Assembly: GCA_944388135.1 (NCBI GenBank) | Contig: CALXHP010000073.1 | Coordinates: 1 to 43,687 of the forward strand | DNA from: an uncultured Gemmiger sp. | Lineage (GTDB): Bacteria > Bacillota > Clostridia > Oscillospirales > Ruminococcaceae | Direction: 5' to 3' | DNA: 43,687 nt | In this document: piece after piece, positions 25,113-34,239 of the stretch | How the letters are laid out: every line of letters starts with the position of its first letter | Numbering within the stretch: the stretch's first letter is position 1 | Notes under the pieces: generated by a model | Told to the model about the DNA's origin: nothing | Database searches by the model: none | What the model saw: only the letters and a program-made list of their open reading frames with translations | Translations under genes and position numbers: made by a program

Positions 25113-27392
25113 ATGCTGTTTCATTATTATAAAGGTTTTTCCCGTGCGGCGGCCCACACGCTGTACACGGCGGTCATACTGGCGGGGCGGCAAGGGTGTG
25201 CCGCCGCCGACACAGGCCATCTGCTGTTGGCCATGCTTCAGACGGCCCAGGGACCCACCGCGGATTTCCTGCGCCGCAAACGGATAACCGAATCCGCCTT
25301 GCGCGGTTGTGTACAGGGCAGAAGCTGCAGTGGCCAACCCCGCAGTCTGGGCAAAAACGACCTGGCGCCGGAAACCCGTAAAGCCATGGAATTTGCCGTG
25401 CTGGGGGCTCATGCGGCCAGTGCCGCCCGGGCAGAGAACGAACATCTGCTCTGTGCCATGCTGGAGGATGCCTCCTGCACGGCCAGTGTATGGCTGGCCT
25501 CTTTGGGCATTGAGGTCCCCCAGGCCGCCCGGGAATGCCGTCAGCTTTCCGGGCAGCTGGTACTGCCCGCACAACCTCGCATGGCGGCCACCCGGGGCGG
25601 TAAACCCAGCGAAAAATACGGCCGTGACCTGACACGGCTGGCCCAGGAGGGGCGTCTGGACCCGGTCCTTTGCCGGGATGCTGAGCTGGACCGGATGATC
25701 GAAATCCTGTGCCGCCGGCAGAAAAACAATCCGTGCCTGTTGGGGGAACCGGGGGTAGGAAAAAGCGCCTTGGCGGAAGCCCTGGCCCAACGCATTGCAT
25801 CGGGGCAGATCACCCCGTCCCTGCGCAACAAGCGGGTCCTTGCCCTGGATATGGCTTCCATGGTGGCGGGCACCAAATACCGCGGCGACTTTGAGGAACG
25901 GTTCAAAAATCTGTTGGAGGAACTCTACCGCGACAATTCCACCATTCTTTTCATTGATGAGATTCACGTTATCGCCGGTGCCGGTGCGGCAGAGGGGGCC
26001 ATTGATGCGGCCAGCATTCTCAAGCCCATGCTGGCCCGGGGGGAAATCCAGCTCATCGGTGCCACCACGGTGGAGGAATATCGCAAAACCATCCAGAAAG
26101 ATTCCGCTCTGGAGCGGCGTTTCGGCAAGGTCATGGTGGAGGAGCCCAGTCCAGCCGATGCAGAGACAATTCTGCGCGGACTGATGCCGCGATATGAACG
26201 CTACCACGGCATTTCCATTCCCCAGGAAGCCATCCATGCGGCGGTGGAGCTCAGCGTGCGATACCTGCCGGGGCGGTATTTGCCGGATAAAGCCATTGAT
26301 CTGTTGGACGAGGCTGCGGCTTCGGTGCGGATCGCCTGCGCCGGCAGTGATGTAAAGCAAAAGGCATTACGCCCATCCGATGTGGCGAAGGTGGTCAGCA
26401 AAGCCAGCGGCGTACCGGCCGAACGAGTGGGGGAGGCCGAGCGGGAACGACTTGCCAATCTGGAAAGCCGGCTGGCGGCAGAAGTCATCGGACAACCCAA
26501 AGCAGTGGCGGCCGTAGCGGCAGCCATCCGGCGCAGCCGTACCGGACTGCGGGAGAGCGGCCGTCCCATCGGTGCCATGTTGTTCCTGGGCCCTACCGGT
26601 GTAGGCAAGACCCAACTGGCACGTACCCTGGCAAAATGTTGGTTTGGCAGCGAAAAAGCCCTGCTGCGGTTTGATATGTCGGAATATATGGAACGCCATA
26701 CCGTCGCACGGTTGTTAGGGGCACCTCCGGGGTATGTGGGACACGACGAGGGGGGCCAGCTCACCGAGGCAGTGCGCCGCCGCCCCTACAGCGTGGTCCT
26801 CTTTGACGAGATCGAGAAGGCCCATGGCGATATCCAGAACCTGCTGCTGCAGATTCTGGAGGACGGCAGTCTCACCGATTCCCAGGGACGTAAAGCTGAT
26901 TTTTCCAATACCATCATTCTGCTTACTTCCAATCTGGGGGCCCGCTGCCTCAGCGGCCAGACTGCCCCCATGGGATTCGGGGCAGCCGACAGTGAAACGG
27001 CCCGCCGGGGCGAGCAGGCCATCCAGGAGGCCAAAGCCTTCTTCCGTCCGGAGCTGATGGGGCGGCTGGATGAGACTGTGTTGTTTGCTCCCTTGGGTCC
27101 CGAGCAACTGGCGGCCATTGCCGACCGGCTTCTCTGCGAACTGGAGGAACGGGCCGCCCACCAGGGGTATACCCTCCATCATACCGCTGCGGCGGCCCGG
27201 AGCCTGGCAGGGGATAAGGTGCCTCCCTATGGTGCACGGGAACTTCGCCGTACCGTCAGCCGGGCGGTGGAACAGGCCTTGGCCGATCGCATCGCGGCCG
27301 GAACTGCCCACGCAGGCACGGTATATACCGCCGATGCGGCACCGGATGGTCGTATCATTTTGCAGGAGACCGATCTGGCCGCCTGTGTCTGA
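25113..27392 (+). CDS. Short ClpA/ClpC-like AAA+ unfoldase without middle domain
   Basis: A 759-residue Hsp100 ATPase with two AAA modules. It begins with a diverged Clp N-domain (about 1-150). Walker A1 is GEPGVGKSA (211-219), Walker B1 LFIDEIH (279-285), Walker A2 GPTGVGKT (493-500) and Walker B2 [10 protein letters not shown] (562-571). Between the modules (about 405-425) the sequence passes straight on, so the ClpC middle domain (and UVR motif) that binds adaptors is absent. A MGFG (620-623) sits where ClpP-docking loops (VGF/IGF type) are found, so it probably feeds ClpP. GGGGAGG lies 7 nt before the ATG. It is a single gene, divergent from the ABC operon; no CtsR or CIRCE site is visible. 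Confidence 0.88.
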   Translation: MLFHYYKGFSRAAAHTLYTAVILAGRQGCAAADTGHLLLAMLQTAQGPTADFLRRKRITESALRGCVQGRSCSGQPRSLGKNDLAPETRKAMEFAVLGAHAASAARAENEHLLCAMLEDASCTASVWLASLGIEVPQAARECRQLSGQLVLPAQPRMAATRGGKPSEKYGRDLTRLAQEGRLDPVLCRDAELDRMIEILCRRQKNNPCLLGEPGVGKSALAEALAQRIASGQITPSLRNKRVLALDMASMVAGTKYRGDFEERFKNLLEELYRDNSTILFIDEIHVIAGAGAAEGAIDAASILKPMLARGEIQLIGATTVEEYRKTIQKDSALERRFGKVMVEEPSPADAETILRGLMPRYERYHGISIPQEAIHAAVELSVRYLPGRYLPDKAIDLLDEAAASVRIACAGSDVKQKALRPSDVAKVVSKASGVPAERVGEAERERLANLESRLAAEVIGQPKAVAAVAAAIRRSRTGLRESGRPIGAMLFLGPTGVGKTQLARTLAKCWFGSEKALLRFDMSEYMERHTVARLLGAPPGYVGHDEGGQLTEAVRRRPYSVVLFDEIEKAHGDIQNLLLQILEDGSLTDSQGRKADFSNTIILLTSNLGARCLSGQTAPMGFGAADSETARRGEQAIQEAKAFFRPELMGRLDETVLFAPLGPEQLAAIADRLLCELEERAAHQGYTLHHTAAAARSLAGDKVPPYGARELRRTVSRAVEQALADRIAAGTAHAGTVYTADAAPDGRIILQETDLAACV

Positions 27393-27405
27393 CCCTATAC
27401 AGAGA

Positions 27406-27435
27406 AAAACCGTCCGGCATGCCGGACGGTTTTCG
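27406..27435. terminator. Bidirectional terminator between clp and hydA
   Basis: A near-perfect palindrome: AAAACCGTCCGGC (27406-27418) with GCCGGACGGTTTT (27421-27433). Its A/T ends give a T-run in both directions, serving the two convergent genes. Confidence 0.85.
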
Positions 27436-27451
27436 TGGTATATTCCCAAGA

Positions 27452-29209
27452 TTACTGTAAACTTTGCGGCATTTCCCAACCGGTATGGTCGGTATGCAGC
27501 CATTCCTCGGCCCGTTCGCTGCCCGGGGCTTCCAGAGCTTCCCGGTACAGTGTTTGAATTTCCGGATTCTCATGGCTGAATCGCAGCATACTGCACTGGT
27601 CCAGGGCGTACAACCGGCGCCCGCGCTCGGTTGCCCGCTCTTCGTCGTCCAGATTCTGAGGCTGGCCGCCGCCCCCTGCACAACCGCCGGGACAGGCCAT
27701 GACCTCCACAAAGTCATAGTGTACTTTGCCGTTGGCGATGGCATCCAACAGATGCCGTGTATTGCCCAGGCCGTTGACCACAGCCGTGCGGACTATGGCA
27801 CCACCGCCCAGATCAAATTCAGCTTCGGTCCATCCCTGGGCAAAGGCACGTCCCCGCACCGCGGTGAATGCGTCAGGCCTGGGATTCTTGCCGTTTACCA
27901 GGTAGTAAGCGCTGCGCAGCGCCGCTTCCATCACACCGCCGGTAACCCCAAAAATAACGCCCGCGCCGGTATAGGTGCCCAACGGGGAATCAAAGGCTTC
28001 CTCGGGCAGCGTTTCGGGATGCAGACGTTCGGCGCGGATCATCCGTACCAATTCCCGGGTGGTCAGCACCAGGTCCACATCCTGCCCGGCCGCCGTGTGC
28101 ATGGTGGGCAGATCACACTCCTGCTTCTTGGCAATGCAGGGCATGATGGACACACAGTAAAGTCTGTCGGGCGAAACACCCAGCTTTTCAGCAAAATAAT
28201 TTTTGGTTACCGCGCCAAACATCTGCTGGGGGCTCTTCGCTGTGGAAAGGCGGTCCGTCCACTGGGGATAATGGCTTTTCAGATACCGCACCCAACCGGG
28301 GCAGCAGCTGGTAAACATGGGCAGCTCTTTTGTCTCCCCGGCCTGATAACGGCGCAAAAACTCTGTTCCTTCCTCCATGATGGTCAGATCGGCGCTGAAA
28401 GAGGTATCAAACACATAATCGAATCCCAGCCGCCGCAGGGCAGCGGCCATCCGGTGAACGGTAGCTTGCTCAGGCGCCAGTCCCAGGTTCTCTCCCCAGG
28501 CAGTGCGCACCGCGGGGGCGATCTGCACCACGGTGATTTTTTCGGGATCGGCGATGGCATCAAATGCCCGTTGGGTATCATTGCGCTCCCGCAACGCACC
28601 GGTGGGGCAGTGGGTGATGCACTGCCCACACAGCGCACAGTCGCTCTCCTTGATGCGCCGGTTTCCGCTTACATCTACCCGGGTACGGCTGCCCGTACCG
28701 GACAGATCCCATACGTGGACGCCCTGCACCTTGTCACAGACCTGGATGCAGCGCATACATTTAATGCATTTGTTGGTATCGCGGTAGAGGGGAAAATCCC
28801 GGGGCCATTGGGCACGGGCACCGGTGACCAGATCGGCAGGGTAGGGATTCTCCAGAATGCCCAGGTCGTTGGCCACATTCTGCAGATGGCAGTTCCCGCT
28901 GCGCAGGCAGGTGGCACAATGGCAGTCATGCTGGCTCAGGATCAGTTCCACATTGATACGGCGTGTGCGGCGCACCCGGTCGGTGTTGGTACGGATGGCC
29001 ATCCCCTCGAATACCGGGTTGTTGCAGCTGGGAACCAGGTTCCGTTCCCCTTCGATCTCCACACAGCATACCCGGCAGGCGCCGATCTCGTTCAGATCCT
29101 TCAGATAGCACAGATGGGGGATGTCTACGCCGGCAATCTTGGCAGCGTTCAGAATGGTGGTACCTTCCGGCACTTGGACGGCCACGCCGTTGACAGTTAC
29201 ATTTACCAT
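27452..29209 (-). CDS. [FeFe] hydrogenase, group A2-like catalytic subunit
   Basis: This 585-residue cytoplasmic enzyme makes or uses H2. From the N-terminus: a [2Fe-2S] domain (C34, C45, C48, C62), the His/Cys [4Fe-4S] segment (HDCHCATCLRSGNC, 94-107), two [4Fe-4S] clusters (CIKCMRCIQVC and CALCGQCITHC) and the H-cluster domain. All three H-cluster motifs are complete: TSCCPGW (300-306), MPCIAKKQE (356-364) and EVMACPGGCAGGGGQP (502-517). The C-terminal extension is about 70 residues. The ATG at 29209 overlaps the stop of the flavoprotein gene by 7 nt. The GltD-like neighbour points to the glutamate-synthase-linked group A2. It probably disposes of fermentation electrons. Confidence 0.94.
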   Translation of the reverse strand: MVNVTVNGVAVQVPEGTTILNAAKIAGVDIPHLCYLKDLNEIGACRVCCVEIEGERNLVPSCNNPVFEGMAIRTNTDRVRRTRRINVELILSQHDCHCATCLRSGNCHLQNVANDLGILENPYPADLVTGARAQWPRDFPLYRDTNKCIKCMRCIQVCDKVQGVHVWDLSGTGSRTRVDVSGNRRIKESDCALCGQCITHCPTGALRERNDTQRAFDAIADPEKITVVQIAPAVRTAWGENLGLAPEQATVHRMAAALRRLGFDYVFDTSFSADLTIMEEGTEFLRRYQAGETKELPMFTSCCPGWVRYLKSHYPQWTDRLSTAKSPQQMFGAVTKNYFAEKLGVSPDRLYCVSIMPCIAKKQECDLPTMHTAAGQDVDLVLTTRELVRMIRAERLHPETLPEEAFDSPLGTYTGAGVIFGVTGGVMEAALRSAYYLVNGKNPRPDAFTAVRGRAFAQGWTEAEFDLGGGAIVRTAVVNGLGNTRHLLDAIANGKVHYDFVEVMACPGGCAGGGGQPQNLDDEERATERGRRLYALDQCSMLRFSHENPEIQTLYREALEAPGSERAEEWLHTDHTGWEMPQSLQ

Positions 29210-31038
29210 TGGGCCGTCCTCCCTCCCTTAAAGATACCATAGCCGAAATGATCGCACCGCAGGCAGCGCCCCGCTTCCTGCATGGCCTCCTCCTCGGTCA
29301 TGCCGCAGCTGGCAAGCTCAAAATCACAGTGGGCCTCCAGGGCGTTGCGGCTCTTCAGCTGGATTCGCCCACAGGGTGGGGTGTTGGACAGCTTGGCCGG
29401 CGGGATCTTTACGGCAGTACCGATGGTATGGGAATACCCCAGAAAGCTGTCGATGTTGGCGGCACTGACTTTGCCGGCAGCCACCGCCCGAATGACCGTA
29501 GCTGGGCCGGTCACGGCGTCGCCGCCGGCAAACACATTGGGCGTGCCCGGCACGTAGCCCGACAGATCGGCTTTCAAGGCGCCACGGCTGGTACCGATAC
29601 CGCCCTTCTCGAATTCATCGGATTCAATCCGCTGTCCGATGGCGATAATCAGATAGTCGCAGGGAATGCGGAATTCTTTCTGCCTGGCATCCCGCGGCGC
29701 CGGGCGGCCGTCGCGGCCATACCCGCCGATGATCTGCGGCCGGGTCCACAGGGCGCTGACTTCCCCTTGCTCGTTGGCTTCGATACGGGCCGGGGCCTGC
29801 AGCGGCAGGATCTGGCACCCCTCCGCCATGGCATCTTCAATCTCCTCAGGAAGGGCTGTCATGTCATCCACCCGGCGGCGGTAAACGCAGGTCACACTCT
29901 CGGCGCCCAGCCGGATGGAAGTCCGGGTGGCATCCATGCTCACATTGCCGCCGCCGATGACCACGATCCGTTTGCCGGTAAAGTCAGGGGCATGCCCCTC
30001 GCCGCAGCTGCGCAGGAACTCCACGGCAGACAGCACATTCTTGCTGTTTTCGCCTTCCAGCCCCAGCTTTTTGTCCGCATGGGCGCCGATGGCAATGTAC
30101 AGGGCGTCATATTCTTTCTGCAGATCGGGCAGCTGCAAATCTTTTCCTACACAAACACCGGTCTTGACCTCCATACCGGTGGCCAGAATATAATCGATGT
30201 CCCGCTGCAACACTTCCGGCGGCAGGCGATAGTCGGGAATCCCATAACGCAGCATGCCGCCCAGCTTTTCCCGCTGTTCAAAGACGGTAATGCTGTGCCC
30301 CATCAACCGCAGGTAGTAGGCAGCCGTCAGTCCGCTGGGTCCGCCACCGATAATGGCCACCCGTTTGCCGGTATCTTCGGCCGGGGCGGGGGGCTGCTGG
30401 TGTCCGGCATAGTCGGCGGCAAAGCGTTTCAGACCGCAGATGTTGACCGCGTCATCTACCAGCCGGCGACGGCACTGACGCTCACAGGGATGCTCGCAGA
30501 CATAGGCGCAAGCATGGGGGAAAGGGTTGTCCTTCCGGATCAGATCCATGGCATCGTCATACTGACCCTCCCGGATCAGGGCAATGTACCCGGGAATGTC
30601 CACATGAGCCGGGCAGACCGTCACGCAGGGAACCGGCTGTTTCAGTGAGCAGATGCACCGGCCATAGTGGGCGTGTTCCTCGTAATCTTCCCGGAATCCA
30701 CGTACCCCCTGCAGAACCATGGCCGCTGCTTCGTAACCGATGGCACAGTCGGCAGAATCCACAATGGCGGCGGCCGTCTGCTCGATCAGGTCAATGGTGC
30801 CTTCCGGCGCGGTCTGATCCAGCACACTTTCCAGAAGGTTCTCCAGCTGGGACAGACCGATGCGGCAGGGCACACACTTGCCGCAGGTCTGTGCATGGCA
30901 CAGACGCAAAAAATTCAGCGCCATATCCACCGGGCAAAGCCCCGGCGGGTTGGCGGCGATGCGATGCCCCATATCGCGGCAGAGGTCCTGCACGACCTGC
31001 TGCGCACGATCGGGCGTCTCGATAGAAAGTCGTATCAT
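29203..31038 (-). CDS. NuoF-like/GltD-like NAD(P)H flavoprotein partner of the hydrogenase
   Basis: A 611-residue electron-transfer protein. Residues about 1-125 resemble the 4Fe-4S end of NuoF/HydB (CHAQTCGKCVPCRIGLSQLE). Then follows the GltD-type N-domain with cysteines CPAHVD and CAYVCEHPCERQCRR, the FAD site GGGPSGLTAAYYL, and the NAD(P) site GGGNVSMDATRTSIRLG. A last Cys pair (CLRC) is near the C-terminus. It is likely to pass electrons between NAD(P)H and the hydrogenase. I place the start at ATG 31038, which has GGAGG 10 nt upstream; the frame is open 27 codons further but lies in the promoter. Full NuoF FMN-binding parts are missing, so electron bifurcation is unproven. Confidence 0.88.
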   Translation of the reverse strand: MIRLSIETPDRAQQVVQDLCRDMGHRIAANPPGLCPVDMALNFLRLCHAQTCGKCVPCRIGLSQLENLLESVLDQTAPEGTIDLIEQTAAAIVDSADCAIGYEAAAMVLQGVRGFREDYEEHAHYGRCICSLKQPVPCVTVCPAHVDIPGYIALIREGQYDDAMDLIRKDNPFPHACAYVCEHPCERQCRRRLVDDAVNICGLKRFAADYAGHQQPPAPAEDTGKRVAIIGGGPSGLTAAYYLRLMGHSITVFEQREKLGGMLRYGIPDYRLPPEVLQRDIDYILATGMEVKTGVCVGKDLQLPDLQKEYDALYIAIGAHADKKLGLEGENSKNVLSAVEFLRSCGEGHAPDFTGKRIVVIGGGNVSMDATRTSIRLGAESVTCVYRRRVDDMTALPEEIEDAMAEGCQILPLQAPARIEANEQGEVSALWTRPQIIGGYGRDGRPAPRDARQKEFRIPCDYLIIAIGQRIESDEFEKGGIGTSRGALKADLSGYVPGTPNVFAGGDAVTGPATVIRAVAAGKVSAANIDSFLGYSHTIGTAVKIPPAKLSNTPPCGRIQLKSRNALEAHCDFELASCGMTEEEAMQEAGRCLRCDHFGYGIFKGGRTAQW

Positions 31039-31078
31039 GGTGGTTGATCCTCCGTTTATAACCGTTCTTACACTCTCT

Positions 31079-31107
31079 ATTATACGGGTCGGAGAACGAT
31101 AAATCAA
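31079..31107 (-). promoter_or_regulatory. Promoter of the hydrogenase operon
   Basis: On the minus strand TTGATT (31102-31107), a 17-nt spacer and a perfect TATAAT (31079-31084). Confidence 0.75.
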
Positions 31108-31129
31108 TAACAAATTCAAAACTTGTTAT
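31107..31129. promoter_or_regulatory. Inverted repeat at the hydrogenase -35 box, candidate operator
   Basis: ATAACAA (31107-31113), 9-nt spacer, TTGTTAT (31123-31129); the arms are perfect complements. It touches the -35 box from upstream. The arms face inward, the reverse of the usual Rex site (TTGT...ACAA), so Rex is not assumed. Confidence 0.45.
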
Positions 31130-31164
31130 AAATTACTGTGCAAAATGACGAATCACAGAAAAAT

Positions 31165-31202
31165 AGACACAAAAAACAAGGTGTCCGGTCGCCCGGGCAC
31201 CC
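31165..31202 (-). terminator. Intrinsic terminator upstream of pyrI-proximal hydrogenase DNA (end of pyrBI)
   Basis: On the minus strand a 9-bp stem with one mismatch (31193-31201 with 31180-31188), a 4-nt loop and then TTGTTTTTTGTG. It closes the pyrB-pyrI transcript. Confidence 0.75.
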
Positions 31203-31221
31203 TGAAAATGTGTATGAGTAA

Positions 31222-31650
31222 TTATGGCTTTACACGGAATTCCTGCTCACAGTAAACGCAGCGGTACCGTCCGCTGGGGGTCAGCGTAAAGATATGGTCG
31301 CAGCCTTCCTCAATGGAGGTTACACAGCGGGGATTGGTGCACTTGATCACATTCACCAGGCGCTGGGGCTGCTTGGGGCGAATCTTGTTGACGATATGGC
31401 CGTTCTCGATCACGGTAATGGTGATTTTCGGATCAAGATAGCCCAGAATATCAAAATTCAGCTTGCTTACGTCACCCTCGATTTTGATGATGTCCTTTTT
31501 GCCGCTTTTCTGGCTGCGGACATTCTGCAGAAGGGCTACGCTGGCGTCGTGGAGCTTTTCCAGTTCCATCATATGGTACAGGCCCAGACCGGTACCGGCG
31601 GTGATGTGGTCGATGACCACGCCGTTCAGAATCTCGTCAACCGTTAACAT
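31222..31650 (-). CDS. pyrI: Aspartate carbamoyltransferase regulatory chain
   Basis: PyrI binds nucleotides and tunes the catalytic PyrB trimers in pyrimidine synthesis. The 142-residue protein has the allosteric domain ([15 protein letters not shown], then [14 protein letters not shown]) and a C-terminal zinc domain with C104, C109, C131 and C134. I choose the ATG at 31650 with GGGAGGT 8 nt upstream; a TTG one codon earlier is in frame. The start lies inside the end of pyrB (14-nt overlap), so chain ratio may be set by coupling. Confidence 0.95.
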   Translation of the reverse strand: MLTVDEILNGVVIDHITAGTGLGLYHMMELEKLHDASVALLQNVRSQKSGKKDIIKIEGDVSKLNFDILGYLDPKITITVIENGHIVNKIRPKQPQRLVNVIKCTNPRCVTSIEEGCDHIFTLTPSGRYRCVYCEQEFRVKP

Positions 31651-32590
31651 CAAAAGCTACCTCCCCGGTTTTGGGGTCTGCAAGACCCAGCAGCGTCATA
31701 ATCAAGGCCATGCGCATGTACACACCGTTCTGCGCCTGCTCAAAGTAAGCGGCACGCGGATCGTCGTCCACATCCAGCGTGATCTCGTTCACGCGGGGCA
31801 GCGGATGCAGTACCGCCATATCGGCAGGCGCCAGGGCCAGCTTATCCTTGGTCAGAATATAACTGTTCTTCAGCCGGATATAATCTTCTTCATTGAAGAA
31901 GCGCTCCTGCTGCACGCGGGTCATGTAGAGAATGTCCAGTTCCGGCAGGGATTCTTCCAGGTTGCGGGTCTCCACATAGTCGATGCCGTTGGGGGCCAGG
32001 ATTTCACTGATGATATAATCGGGAACCCGCAGCTCCTCCGGCGAGATCAGCACAAACCGCATGCCCGGCAGACGGGACAGGCTCTTGATCAGGCTGTGGA
32101 CGGTACGGCCGAATTTCAGGTCTCCGCAGAAGCCGATGGTCAGGTTGTCCAGACGGCCCTTGCGGCGGCGGATGGTCATCATATCCAGCAGCGTCTGGGT
32201 GGGGTGACTGTGACCGCCGTCTCCGGCATTGATCACCGGGATACGGCTGTAGCGGGCTGCACGCAGCGGAGCACCTTCTTTGGGGTGGCGCATGGCGGCA
32301 ATATCGGCATAGCAGCTGATGATCCGGATGGTATCCGCAACGGTCTCACCCTTGGACGCGCTGGACACTCTCGCGTCCGGGAAACCAATAACCTGGCCGC
32401 CCAGATTGAGCATGGCAGCCTCAAAGGAAAGGCGGGTACGGGTACTGGGCTCATAGAAGAGCGTGGCCAACCGCTTGCGGTAGGCTACGTCCTTGTAAGC
32501 GGACGGGTCGTCGTGGATACGGTCGGCCAGATCCATCAGGCGAAGGGTTTCATCCAGCGTAAAGTCCGCCGGGTCGATCAAATGTCTCAT
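31637..32590 (-). CDS. pyrB: Aspartate carbamoyltransferase catalytic chain
   Basis: PyrB joins carbamoyl phosphate and aspartate, the committed step of pyrimidine synthesis. At 317 residues it shows the carbamoyl-phosphate loop STRTR (49-53), the Ser/Lys region [13 protein letters not shown], and the substrate motif [10 protein letters not shown]. Two ATGs lie 6 nt apart; I use the second (32590), since AAGGGG is 7 nt before it and too close to the first. The pair pyrB-pyrI implies an E. coli-like dodecamer. The usual Bacillus pyrR attenuator is not visible in the leader. Confidence 0.96.
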   Translation of the reverse strand: MRHLIDPADFTLDETLRLMDLADRIHDDPSAYKDVAYRKRLATLFYEPSTRTRLSFEAAMLNLGGQVIGFPDARVSSASKGETVADTIRIISCYADIAAMRHPKEGAPLRAARYSRIPVINAGDGGHSHPTQTLLDMMTIRRRKGRLDNLTIGFCGDLKFGRTVHSLIKSLSRLPGMRFVLISPEELRVPDYIISEILAPNGIDYVETRNLEESLPELDILYMTRVQQERFFNEEDYIRLKNSYILTKDKLALAPADMAVLHPLPRVNEITLDVDDDPRAAYFEQAQNGVYMRMALIMTLLGLADPKTGEVAFDVNG

Positions 32591-32681
32591 ACACATTCCC
32601 CTTTAAAATCTCTATTTATCCCACAGCGCACCGGATTGCCACAAGCAATAGGGCGCGCTGCGAAAACATGGTTACGTGTTG

Positions 32682-33434
32682 TTACACCAGCTTGCGCACA
32701 ATGGCAAAGTCAAAAAAATCAGTGTAGCAGGTCTGACAGCAGAGCACCGGGCGGCACAGGCGGGAGTAGCATGTCTCGTCCAGCTGCATCAGGGCCTGGT
32801 CAGGCCGAAGTCCCAATTGACGCCGGATGCCCGGCGTGCCGGTCACGGCGTGAATATGGGCCAGCGTTTTGGTGATATCCACGTGGCAGTACTGGGTCAC
32901 GATCTCAAAAATAGACCGGGTAAAATCCAGCGTGTCCAGCCGCTGCCCGCCAAACAGAGAAAGCGGAAGAATATCGGTGGAATACAATACCGGTATGTCA
33001 TCGGCCAACACCCGGCGGCGTACAAACACCAGGGTGGGCTTTTCTGCCCCGGGCAGCCCCAGCCGCTCGGCCAAAGCAGGGGAGGCAGTCTCCCGGGTAA
33101 CCAGTACATTGTCGCTGTGGGGCTCATATCCGGCAGCCCGGATCATCCGGTAGAATTCCAGCTTCTGATCCAGGCGGTTGTTCATCCCCAGCACGTCCCG
33201 GTTCACCAGAGTCCCGATGCCCCGCACACGTTCCAGATAACCTTCCCGTTCCAGCAGACTTAAAGCATCCCGTACCACCGTGCGGCTTACTCCCAAAGCC
33301 CCGGCCAGTTCCACCTCGCTGGGCAGCTGGGCAACACCGGCATACAGACCGCTGCGCAGCTCAGTGACCAGCCGGTCGGCGGTCTGCTGGCTGCGCAGTT
33401 CACCGCCCAGCGGGGCCTCAGTTGCCTTTTTCAT
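32682..33434 (-). CDS. GntR family regulator, HutC/UTRA type
   Basis: A 250-residue repressor-like protein. Residues about 12-80 are a GntR winged helix (LPSEVELAGALGVSRTVVRDAL, then LLEREGYLERVRGIGTLV). The rest is a UTRA ligand-binding domain that in the HutC subfamily binds sugars, amino acids or their phosphates. Its C-terminus has an unusual group of Cys residues (CRPVLCCQTC). The ATG at 33434 has AAAGGA at 7-nt spacing and overlaps the end of nth by 17 nt, so it rides on the nth transcript. No transporter or catabolic gene sits beside it to reveal its target. Confidence 0.88.
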   Translation of the reverse strand: MKKATEAPLGGELRSQQTADRLVTELRSGLYAGVAQLPSEVELAGALGVSRTVVRDALSLLEREGYLERVRGIGTLVNRDVLGMNNRLDQKLEFYRMIRAAGYEPHSDNVLVTRETASPALAERLGLPGAEKPTLVFVRRRVLADDIPVLYSTDILPLSLFGGQRLDTLDFTRSIFEIVTQYCHVDITKTLAHIHAVTGTPGIRRQLGLRPDQALMQLDETCYSRLCRPVLCCQTCYTDFFDFAIVRKLV

Positions 33435-34074
33435 GCAGGTATTCCTTTCCCGCCCGGCATACGTCGGCCAGGCAGCATTTGGCACAGAACGGGGTGGTCC
33501 GCGCTGTACAGACGGCCCGGCCATGATACACCAGCCGGTGGCAGAAATCGCTGCCTTCTTCCGGCGGGATGATCTTCCACAGCTCCCGCTCCACCTTGGC
33601 GGGTTCCTTGATGTTGTCCACCAGTCCGATGCGGTTGCACAGGCGGATGCAGTGGGTATCGGTGACGATGGCCGGTTTGCCGAAAACATCCCCCATGATC
33701 AGGTTGGCACTCTTACGGCCCACCCCGGGCAATGCCAGCAGGGCGTCAAAATCATCGGGTACTTTGCCGCCATAGTTGTCCCGCAGCATCCGCATGCAGG
33801 CAGAAATATCCCGGGCTTTGCTGCGGCCCAGCCCACAGGGCTTGACGATGGCTTCGATCTCGTCCGGGGTGGCGGCGGCCAGGGCCTCCACACTGGGGTA
33901 CCGGGCAAACAGATCCTGCACCACCACATTCACCCGGGCATCGGTGCACTGGGCGGCCAGACGTACTTCCACCAGCAGCTGCCAGGCGTGGTCATAGTCC
34001 AGCGTACATTCAGCCAGCGGATATTCGTCTTTCAGGCGTTGGATGCAGATTTGCGCCAGTTCCTTTTTTGTCAC
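33418..34074 (-). CDS. nth: Endonuclease III (DNA glycosylase/AP lyase)
   Basis: Nth removes oxidised pyrimidines and nicks the abasic site. The 218-residue protein has the helix-hairpin-helix LPGVGRKSAN with catalytic Lys121, the catalytic Asp139 in VTDTHC, and four C-terminal Cys for a [4Fe-4S] cluster. The first two cluster Cys are seven residues apart (C-TARTTPF-C), one more than the usual six. The start is GTG at 34074 with GGAG 8 nt before it. It is transcribed from the face-to-face promoter at 34107-34135. Confidence 0.94.
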   Translation of the reverse strand: MTKKELAQICIQRLKDEYPLAECTLDYDHAWQLLVEVRLAAQCTDARVNVVVQDLFARYPSVEALAAATPDEIEAIVKPCGLGRSKARDISACMRMLRDNYGGKVPDDFDALLALPGVGRKSANLIMGDVFGKPAIVTDTHCIRLCNRIGLVDNIKEPAKVERELWKIIPPEEGSDFCHRLVYHGRAVCTARTTPFCAKCCLADVCRAGKEYLHEKGN

Positions 34075-34103
34075 AGCATTCGCTCCGTTTCATGTTCTTT
34101 CTC

Positions 34104-34132
34104 TTGATTCTACCACGGCGATACCTTATAAT
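34104..34132 (+). promoter_or_regulatory. rarA promoter, superimposed on the nth promoter
   Basis: TTGATT (34104-34109), 17-nt spacer, TATAAT (34127-34132). Its -35 overlaps the -10 of the minus-strand promoter, and its -10 overlaps the -35 of that promoter. Confidence 0.75.
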
Positions 34133-34135
34133 CAA
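34107..34135 (-). promoter_or_regulatory. nth-gntR promoter, superimposed on the rarA promoter
   Basis: On the minus strand TTGATT (34130-34135), 17-nt spacer, TAGAAT (34107-34112). Both promoters use the same spacing, so RNA polymerase can sit on only one at a time. Confidence 0.7.
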
Positions 34136-34239
34136 GAGGAAGAGAGCCTCAGATTGCTCACCTGCCACTTAAACAAATAAAAAAACAGGGCCCGGTGCCC
34201 CGCAGGATATACTACCTATTATAAAAGGAGGGAAAAGGC

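Noticed and set aside
31107-31129. Rex redox-repressor site at the hydrogenase promoter
   Set aside because: The arms are inverted relative to the Rex consensus and the spacer is 9, not 4.
34170-34205. Possible terminator on the minus strand between nth and rarA
   Set aside because: A short GGGC/GCCC stem followed by T-run exists in the minus direction, but no gene is transcribed into it from the right.
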